Below the pieces are notes generated by a model. The model ran no database searches. It was not told the DNA's origin and saw only the letters and a program-made list of their open reading frames with translations. From NCBI GenBank assembly GCA_965249595.1, contig OZ252242.1, positions 1,178,001-1,242,000 on the forward strand: DNA of 64,000 nucleotides, read 5' to 3'. Source of the stretch: VXNJ01 sp965249595. GTDB taxonomy: Bacteria; Chloroflexota; UBA11872; VXNJ01. This document shows, piece after piece, positions 58,541 through 64,000 of the stretch. Positions within the stretch are counted from its first letter, which is position 1. Every line of letters begins with the position of its first letter. Position numbers and translations under genes: made by a program.

Positions 58541-59811
58541 TAGGCCATTGCGCCGGCGAACAACTCGTGGAGATCCGATTCACTGGCCTCGCGCGGAGAG
58601 AGCTTGGTTACCCGGTGCTGGGGCAAGGTCCCACGGGCCAGTTCTGGAATATCAGAATCCCTAAATCCGATTGCGGCCAGGCCACTGGGTAGTTCAAGCC
58701 TTTTCATCAGGGCGATTATCGCGTCGGCGAGGATCTCGCCAGCGGACTCTTCGACATCGGTCGCCGCCGCCGCGCCCATCAACCGGGCCGCGGCCAGATG
58801 GCGGACCGGGTCAGCTTGGGCCGTCCAGCGAAAAACCGATGGCGAGTTGAGTACAACTGAAATTCCGTGCGGAACGATCGGTTTGGCCCTCGGATAGCCG
58901 TTTGGCTGGTACCCGCGAACCATGGAAGAAACCGGGTAGGACATGCCGTGCGGCAAATGCACGCCGGCGTTGCCGAATCCGATCCCGGCATAGGCCGCCG
59001 AGAGCAACATTTGCATGCGTGCGTCCTCGTTGGAAGGGTCCTCAATTGCGGTCGTAATGTTGGCGCTCACCCCTTTTATGGCCGCCGTTGACCAAATATC
59101 GGAGATTGGGTTGGCCCCTTGGTAAGCGGGCCGCAATTGAGGTGTCGCAGCGGCGGGACGATCGCTAAAGGGAATCGCAGTCAGCGACTCCAGGGCGTGC
59201 GAGAGCACGTCGAGGCCTGATGCCGCGGCTACCAACGGTGGCAGGGTGGCGGTCGCATCGGGATCGATGATCCCTATAGTCGGTCGCAATTGCCGACTGG
59301 CGATACCGGTCTTGGCGCCCAGTTCCGAAAAATCGAATATGGCCACGCCGGTGGTTTCCGACCCGGTGCCGGCGGTAGTGGGCACTGCAATATGGGGACG
59401 CAAGGCACCCGGAACCGGTAACCCCTGACCGATGGGATAGTTGACATAGGTTAGAAATTCGGCCGGCCAGGTGGCATAGAGGTTGGCGACCTTGGCGGTA
59501 TCGATGCTCGAGCCGCCGCCAATCGAAACGAAACCGTCAAATCCGCCCTCCACCGCCACGGTGATGGCTTGCCGCAGCGATCGATCGGTCGGTTCGATTT
59601 GGACCTGATTGAAGATTTCGCAGTCAATTCCTGCCGAGCGCAGGTTGGCAACGGCAAGCTTGAAGAAGTCCAAGTCGCCGACAGTGGCGTCGGTGATCAC
59701 CATCACCCGGCGCAGACCTAGCCGGGTCGCCTCGTAGCCCAACTCGGCGATCGCTCCCGTCCCGACTTTTATCAGGGAAGTGTCAAGGACGAACAGTTTC
59801 TCGTTTAGCAT
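58531..59811 (-). CDS. Hydroxyacid-oxoacid transhydrogenase (ADHFE1-like)
   Basis: 426-residue iron-dependent alcohol dehydrogenase closest in pattern to HOT/ADHFE1, which oxidises 4-hydroxybutyrate to succinate semialdehyde while reducing 2-oxoglutarate to D-2-hydroxyglutarate without free NAD. Evidence: GGGSSIDTAKVANLYA, PTTAGTGSETTGVAIFD, GIASRQLRPTIGIIDP, SGLDVLSHALES, RPAYQGANPISDIW, FGNAGVHLPHGMSYPVS and C-terminal QHRVTKLSPREASE. ATG start. It forms an overlapping pair with the downstream D-2-hydroxyacid dehydrogenase. Confidence 0.9.
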   Translation of the reverse strand: MLNEKLFVLDTSLIKVGTGAIAELGYEATRLGLRRVMVITDATVGDLDFFKLAVANLRSAGIDCEIFNQVQIEPTDRSLRQAITVAVEGGFDGFVSIGGGSSIDTAKVANLYATWPAEFLTYVNYPIGQGLPVPGALRPHIAVPTTAGTGSETTGVAIFDFSELGAKTGIASRQLRPTIGIIDPDATATLPPLVAAASGLDVLSHALESLTAIPFSDRPAAATPQLRPAYQGANPISDIWSTAAIKGVSANITTAIEDPSNEDARMQMLLSAAYAGIGFGNAGVHLPHGMSYPVSSMVRGYQPNGYPRAKPIVPHGISVVLNSPSVFRWTAQADPVRHLAAARLMGAAAATDVEESAGEILADAIIALMKRLELPSGLAAIGFRDSDIPELARGTLPQHRVTKLSPREASESDLHELFAGAMAYWR

Positions 59812-59958
59812 CGATTCAGCACGTACTCGTGTCCGCGATCTCCGCCTTGCGTGGACGAATTCGTCAAGCGAAGAAGGTCGTTTCGGTGGCGTCTTCCGCT
59901 TGTGGTGTCAATTGGCTATCGCCGTTCCTATTTTCATCAAGGATTTTTTGTCTTGCCG

Positions 59959-60675
59959 ATGTTCGACAGCGGTGATGGATCAATGCTGGGCAACCTGATT
60001 GAAATCATAGTCGTCGACTTGATCCTCTCCGGTGACAATGCGCTCCTCATCGGCATCGTCGCCTCAGGATTGGTGGGTAAACAGCGCCGCTACGCAATCA
60101 TCGTGGGGGCCGGCGCCGCCGTGGTGCTGCGGATCGCGTTCGCGGTCATCGCTGTTCAGTTGCTTCAGTTCCCGTTTTTGGCCGCGGCCGGCGGGGTGGC
60201 ACTGTTTTGGGTTGGCTGGCGATTGCTTTCCTCTGATAGCTCCCACAGCGGGTCGGCCACCAAGGCTTCCAGCTTTCGCCAGGCGGTGATGCTGATCTTG
60301 TTAGCCGATGTGGTGATGAGCCTTGACAACATTCTTTCCGTGGCCGGGGCCGCCCATGGCAATACCGGGCTTCTGGTATTCGGGTTGGTGCTCTCAATTC
60401 CGCTGCTTTTCGTGGGATCCGGCGTGATCGCCGCTTTCACCGGCCGCTTGCCGCTGCTCATTTACGTCGGCGCCGCGGTCATATTTAGGATCGGCGCAGT
60501 ATTAATTGCCGAGGATCAGGCCGTGCACGGATGGATCGAGCAAATCGGCGGGGAATTCTTCTTCGTGCACATCCTGCCCTGGCTGGCCGCTGTGCTCTTG
60601 CCGCTGATCTACGTGGCTGTCGCACGTTTGCGGGGACGTCCGGTCAATCCGATCATGGCCCCGCGGGGCAGCTGA
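59959..60675 (+). CDS. TerC-family (YjbE-type) membrane protein
   Basis: About 238 residues from ATG 59959 with seven or so helices. Both half-repeats carry the acidic ion motif: VVDLILSGDNALLIG near the N-terminus and LADVVMSLDNILSVAG in the middle. The family exports metal ions, notably Mn2+ for several members. Longer frames starting at 59851 add a poor N-terminus. No Mn riboswitch was recognised in the leader. Confidence 0.88.
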   Translation: MFDSGDGSMLGNLIEIIVVDLILSGDNALLIGIVASGLVGKQRRYAIIVGAGAAVVLRIAFAVIAVQLLQFPFLAAAGGVALFWVGWRLLSSDSSHSGSATKASSFRQAVMLILLADVVMSLDNILSVAGAAHGNTGLLVFGLVLSIPLLFVGSGVIAAFTGRLPLLIYVGAAVIFRIGAVLIAEDQAVHGWIEQIGGEFFFVHILPWLAAVLLPLIYVAVARLRGRPVNPIMAPRGS

Positions 60676-60702
60676 AATATTTTGGCTCGGGACGGAATCA
60701 GC

Positions 60703-61308
60703 TTAGATCTGACGCCGTGCTTCGATTGCCAGGGCCAGGGTTCGGGCGTCGACGAATTCGATATCGCCACCGGTCGCCAGGCCGCGGGCCAAGCGGGTTA
60801 TCTGGCAATCGTGGCTGCCCAGAATCCGGGCGATCTCGCTGGCGGTGGCGTCGCCTTCCATAGAGGCGTTGGTCGCCACGATCACTTCGCGGACCGATCG
60901 CTCGACCACCAAATGGGCCAACTTTGGCAGGCGCAATTCATCGGGCCCGACCCCATCGATGGGTGAGAGTACGCCGTGTAAAACGAAATAGCGCCCGTCA
61001 TAACCTCCAGAGTGCTCTAAAGCCAGCAGATCAAGCGGATCCTCAACCACACATAGTTGATCGCCATCGCGAGCCGAATCGGTGCAAAAGCGACATATTT
61101 GTTCATCGGTGTAATTGCGGCAGACTGAACACTCAAAAATGCTATTTGGGATTGCCGCCACGGCCTCGGCCAACGCCGCCACCGCCGTCGGCTGGGACCG
61201 CAGCAGATGCAGCGCATAGCGGGTTGCGGTTTTTGTCCCAACCCCGGGCAACTGGCTCAGGTTATGGATTAGGTCGCGCAGCGGCGCGGGCAATCCGGAA
61301 TCGATCAT
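60703..61308 (-). CDS. recR: Recombination protein RecR
   Basis: 201-residue DNA-clamp protein of the RecFOR pathway that loads RecA at gaps. N-terminal helix-hairpin-helix (LPGVGTKTATRYA), a four-Cys zinc finger (CSVCRNYTDEQICRFC), a Toprim domain (LCVVEDPLDLLALE) and a Walker-like C-terminal segment. ATG start. It is last in the SRP RNA-dnaX-ybaB-recR order, which is the arrangement of Bacillus subtilis. Confidence 0.96.
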   Translation of the reverse strand: MIDSGLPAPLRDLIHNLSQLPGVGTKTATRYALHLLRSQPTAVAALAEAVAAIPNSIFECSVCRNYTDEQICRFCTDSARDGDQLCVVEDPLDLLALEHSGGYDGRYFVLHGVLSPIDGVGPDELRLPKLAHLVVERSVREVIVATNASMEGDATASEIARILGSHDCQITRLARGLATGGDIEFVDARTLALAIEARRQI

Positions 61309-61341
61309 GGGTGGCTTGGCCGAACTGACTTTGCCGGTTAG

Positions 61342-61635
61342 CTAGAAGGGCATCCCAGGAATTTTCATCCCACCGGTAAGGACGCTCATTTTCTTGGCCG
61401 CCAAGGATCTCGATTGTTCCACGGCGTCGTTTACCGCCGCCAGGACCAAGTCTTCAAGCAATTCGGCATCGTCGGGGTCCACCGCGTCGGGGCTTATGGT
61501 GATGGATTGAATTACCTGTTCGCCGGTGATAACCACCTTGACCAGGCCACCGCCGGCCGAGGTTTCGATAGTCGTTGCAGCCAGTTCAGTCTGGATCTTC
61601 TCCATCTGGCGCTGCATTTTGCGCATCATTTGCAC
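61342..61635 (-). CDS. ybaB: YbaB/EbfC nucleoid-associated protein
   Basis: 97-residue DNA-binding homodimer that coats the nucleoid. N-terminal helix rich in Met, Gln, Lys (MMRKMQRQMEKIQ), the GGGLVKVVITGE beta segment, and a C-terminal helix. A GTG at 61635 is taken as start; an ATG two codons later is possible. Placement between dnaX and recR supports the call. Confidence 0.94.
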   Translation of the reverse strand: MQMMRKMQRQMEKIQTELAATTIETSAGGGLVKVVITGEQVIQSITISPDAVDPDDAELLEDLVLAAVNDAVEQSRSLAAKKMSVLTGGMKIPGMPF

Positions 61636-61686
61636 GCCGATAGCTCCTTTGCGAATTAATTGACGTTGATCGAAATTGTTGGTCTG

Positions 61687-63318
61687 TCAACCCAAGCGTT
61701 GGGCGCCAAACTTGTCGGCTGCGAACGAGGCCAATTTTTCAGTGTAGGCGGCATCGGCGCGCGACCTGCTGACCAGGGTGAGCCGCACGGCTACCGCAAC
61801 ATTTAAAGCTTGACTGGCCAGATCCGACAGTTTGCCGATTACCGATGGTTGGGAGAGACGGTCGTAGGCAAATTTTTGGTCAATCGAGAGCACCAGTCCG
61901 TCGCTTTGCGCCTCGACCCCGGCTTGCGCGATCACATTCGACAGGGACGGGTCCATTGCTCGCACCAATTCTTCAAATCGCGGGCGATTGGCCTCAAAGA
62001 GCGCCAGCAGCTCCGCTCCCGCGGGCGCCTGGCCCATTGGTGGTTCCGGAGTTGCTTGGCTGGCCGTCGGTGCTGCTGCCGGCTCTGGCCCCTGCGCCGC
62101 AGCGTCAGGTTTGTCGCCGCCGCCGCTCCCGACCACGGCAGTCGGGGGGTGCGGTTCCAATTGCCGCCGGGTGGGAGCGGTCGATGGTTTGATCAGGTCT
62201 TCGGCGCCGGCCGCGATCGCGGCCTGGGCGATTGCCATTTCAAGGTCTAGCTGTGGTGGTCGCGAAGCAGTCGCCGGTGGCCTTTCGGTCAGCGCTTCGA
62301 CAACCGCCAACGGTTGCCGGATGCGGCTGAAATGACCCGCAATCTCACCGAGGACTTCGAGTTCGTCACCGGAGTATTGACCAAGCTCCACTCGCCGCCG
62401 ACTGGCCAATAGCAGCAACACGGCGCGGAAAAATCCGACCAACTGTTGCTGTAGGGCCAACGGATCGGCGCCGTCGCTCAATGCCGCCAGGAGGGCATCC
62501 ATGGCATCGGAAAGTTCGCCCCGGGCGATGGCGCTGGCGATCGCCGTGACCCCTTCATAGCCGGCTGATCCGAGAAGCTCTCGCATGTGGCGTTCGGTGA
62601 GGGCGTTGTCAGCGTAAGCCAATCCCTGCTCGAGCAAGCCCAGCGCGTCACGCAGACTGCCCTCGGCATTGCGGGCGATGAGCGAGAGAGCTTCATCTTC
62701 GGCGGTGGCTGCTTCAAGCTCGACTATCAGCAGCAGTTGGTCGACTATCTGCCGGTGCCCGATGCGGCGAAAGCGGAGGTGTTGGCAGCGCGACCGAACC
62801 GTTGGCAGGACCCGGTGCGGGTCAGTCGTGGCGAGTATGAAGACGGCGTGATCGGGAGGCTCTTCAAGTGTTTTTAGAAAAGCGTTGTAGGCTGACCGCG
62901 ACAGCTGGTGCACCTCATCGATCAGATAGACCTTGAATCGGCCTGCAGCCGGCCGGTAACGGACCTTTTCGCGAAGGTCGCGGATGTCGTTTACCGAGGT
63001 GTGGCTGGCGGCATCGATTTCAATGAGATCAAGGAACGACTCGTTGCCGACGCTGCGGCAGTGTTCGCACTGATTGCACGGTTCGGGCTGGATGCCGCGC
63101 TGGCAATTGAGGGCCTTGGCCAATATCCGCCCCACGGTGGTCTTGCCGGTTCCTCGCTCGCCGGAGAAGAGGTAGGCATGGGAAACGCGATTGAAGCGGA
63201 GGGCGTTCTGCAGGATGCGCACGACATGCTGCTGCCCGGCCACATCGGCGAATTTTTGCGGCCGGTATTTGTTGTAGAGCGCCCGTAGTGAATCAGCTGA
63301 CAGGGGCGGATTTTGCAA
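61687..63318 (-). CDS. dnaX: DNA polymerase III subunit tau (gamma/tau)
   Basis: About 543 residues. Clamp-loader ATPase: ALYNKYRPQKFADVAGQ, Walker A SGERGTGKTT, zinc-binding Cys cluster (LNCQRGIQPEPCNQCEHC), Walker B VYLIDEVHQLS, sensor 1 ILATTDP and SRCQHLRF. A Pro/Ala-rich linker (about 430-475) leads to the C-terminal tau region. The frame extends upstream to 63528, but that part runs through the SRP RNA. A TTG at 63318 with GAGG 8 nt before it gives the expected short N-terminus. No obvious A-rich slippery site for gamma was noticed. Confidence 0.93.
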   Translation of the reverse strand: MQNPPLSADSLRALYNKYRPQKFADVAGQQHVVRILQNALRFNRVSHAYLFSGERGTGKTTVGRILAKALNCQRGIQPEPCNQCEHCRSVGNESFLDLIEIDAASHTSVNDIRDLREKVRYRPAAGRFKVYLIDEVHQLSRSAYNAFLKTLEEPPDHAVFILATTDPHRVLPTVRSRCQHLRFRRIGHRQIVDQLLLIVELEAATAEDEALSLIARNAEGSLRDALGLLEQGLAYADNALTERHMRELLGSAGYEGVTAIASAIARGELSDAMDALLAALSDGADPLALQQQLVGFFRAVLLLLASRRRVELGQYSGDELEVLGEIAGHFSRIRQPLAVVEALTERPPATASRPPQLDLEMAIAQAAIAAGAEDLIKPSTAPTRRQLEPHPPTAVVGSGGGDKPDAAAQGPEPAAAPTASQATPEPPMGQAPAGAELLALFEANRPRFEELVRAMDPSLSNVIAQAGVEAQSDGLVLSIDQKFAYDRLSQPSVIGKLSDLASQALNVAVAVRLTLVSRSRADAAYTEKLASFAADKFGAQRLG

Positions 63319-63426
63319 GTCTTGGGCCTCGATGGGCTGGTCAATGGCCTTATGCCAAATTTTCAGTCGGCCGCGCACCTTCTCGTTGTGATCGCGCAGG
63401 TCGCCACGCACTACCTCCAGTGCTCC

Positions 63427-63523
<97 letters not shown>

Positions 63524-63686
63524 TTCAATGCGCCGAATGCAATACAGAATCGACCGCCCGTACCCCGCCGAAAAGGAATTCAGTTCCGCTGTAGCGGATT
63601 GCGGATAGAGGGCACCGCTAGCTCCCCACCTAGCGCGGCCGATTTGAGTCTATTCGCAATCGCCCGGCAGGGTCACGGCGCCGCCG

Positions 63687-64000
63687 TCATGTTCTTATCT
63701 GGCGCAGCTGCGGCGATAGCAAGATCAGTGCCGCCAAGATGGCCAATCCGATTGCCGCAGCCAAGCCAACCGAAAATGATGAGCTCGTCACGTCGCCCAG
63801 TAATCCCATGGGGATGGCCCCCAGGGGCGTTAGCCCCCACATAACCAGCTGAACGGCGCCCATTCGTCCGCGGTACCGATCTTCGGCCAGCAATTGCAAA
63901 AGGGCGCCATTGGTGGCCTGGGCCAGTCCCGAGCCTAGTCCGGTCGCAAATAGCAGGAATGCCGCCACCGGCAAATAGTCGGTCTGGGCGAAGAGCAGTA
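63687..64000 (-). CDS. MFS transporter, C-terminal part (runs off the window)
   Basis: Open reading frame on the minus strand from the right edge to a stop at 63687, at least 104 residues, with three hydrophobic helices (FLLFATGLGSGLAQA, LVMWGLTPLGAIPMGLLG, GLAAAIGLAILAALILL). The loop RYRGRMGAV after the first of these, and the C-terminal position, match late helices of EntS-like major facilitator permeases. The N-terminus lies outside the window, so specificity cannot be judged. Confidence 0.75.
   Translation of the reverse strand, partial: LLFAQTDYLPVAAFLLFATGLGSGLAQATNGALLQLLAEDRYRGRMGAVQLVMWGLTPLGAIPMGLLGDVTSSSFSVGLAAAIGLAILAALILLSPQLRQIRT

Noticed and set aside
59812..59958. Mn2+ (yybP-ykoY) riboswitch upstream of the TerC gene
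   Set aside because: Searched by eye for the conserved loop sequences; none found.

Overview
The window comes from a bacterial chromosome of moderately high GC. Genes are tightly packed, often overlap by 4 nt, and make heavy use of TTG and GTG starts. Three things suggest a Chloroflexota lineage, possibly a free-living Dehalococcoidia/SAR202 relative: a 23S-5S rRNA unit with no 16S gene near it, a set of oxidative and hydroxyacid enzymes (flavin monooxygenase, Gfo/Idh oxidoreductase, iron alcohol dehydrogenases), and a Bacillus-like SRP RNA-dnaX-ybaB-recR block. This placement is inferred from gene content, not from a phylogeny.

Layout. 0-2.5 kb: aldo/keto reductase, tRNA-Leu, MFS transporter. 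2.7-11.5 kb: a co-directional, overlapping run of coaX, coaBC, recJ, a Rel-type (p)ppGpp enzyme, an M24-like protein, glycerate 2-kinase and a LysM membrane protein. 11.6-15.3 kb: a large Asp-box beta-propeller, a Tat/lipobox solute-binding-like lipoprotein with no transporter beside it, and a 44-residue membrane protein on the other strand. 15.4-24.5 kb: the complete F-type ATP synthase operon (atpZ/I-like, B, E, F, H, A, G, D, C) running into murA and mreB. 24.5-26.7 kb: a 2-hydroxyacid dehydrogenase and a CinA-like/nucleotidyltransferase fusion.

26.7-42.5 kb is partly accessory and decaying. It holds two IS1380-family elements (one truncated, one with intact inverted repeats but a transposase broken by three frameshifts), uppP, the proton pyrophosphatase hppA, a frameshifted CPBP protease, hisC, a two-gene cassette resembling Mre11/Rad50 (SbcD/SbcC or YhaO/YhaN) in which nearly all nuclease metal ligands are gone, an aminotransferase, a broken Tat-exported RlpA-like gene, and a serine recombinase remnant that reads antisense into tRNA-Ile.

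42.8-49.3 kb: msrA, a flavin monooxygenase, a hypothetical helical protein, a Gfo/Idh oxidoreductase, tRNA-Ala and a nucleoside hydrolase. 49.5-52.8 kb: 23S and 5S rRNA with a private processing stalk. 53-60.7 kb: an Agl23/TIGR03663-like membrane glycosyltransferase, an epoxide hydrolase, two iron alcohol dehydrogenases (one a hydroxyacid-oxoacid transhydrogenase overlapping a D-2-hydroxyacid dehydrogenase) and a TerC protein. 60.7-63.5 kb: recR, ybaB, dnaX and SRP RNA. An MFS gene is cut by the right edge.

Together the genes describe a cell with a proton-coupled ATP synthase plus a K+-independent pyrophosphate-driven proton pump. It appears to make a peptidoglycan-type envelope (murA, mreB, uppP, LysM) and to have oxidative metabolism of hydroxyacids and alcohols. 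The strongest candidate for an undescribed system is the degenerate Mre11/Rad50-like pair with its downstream membrane protein (35.7-39.8 kb).
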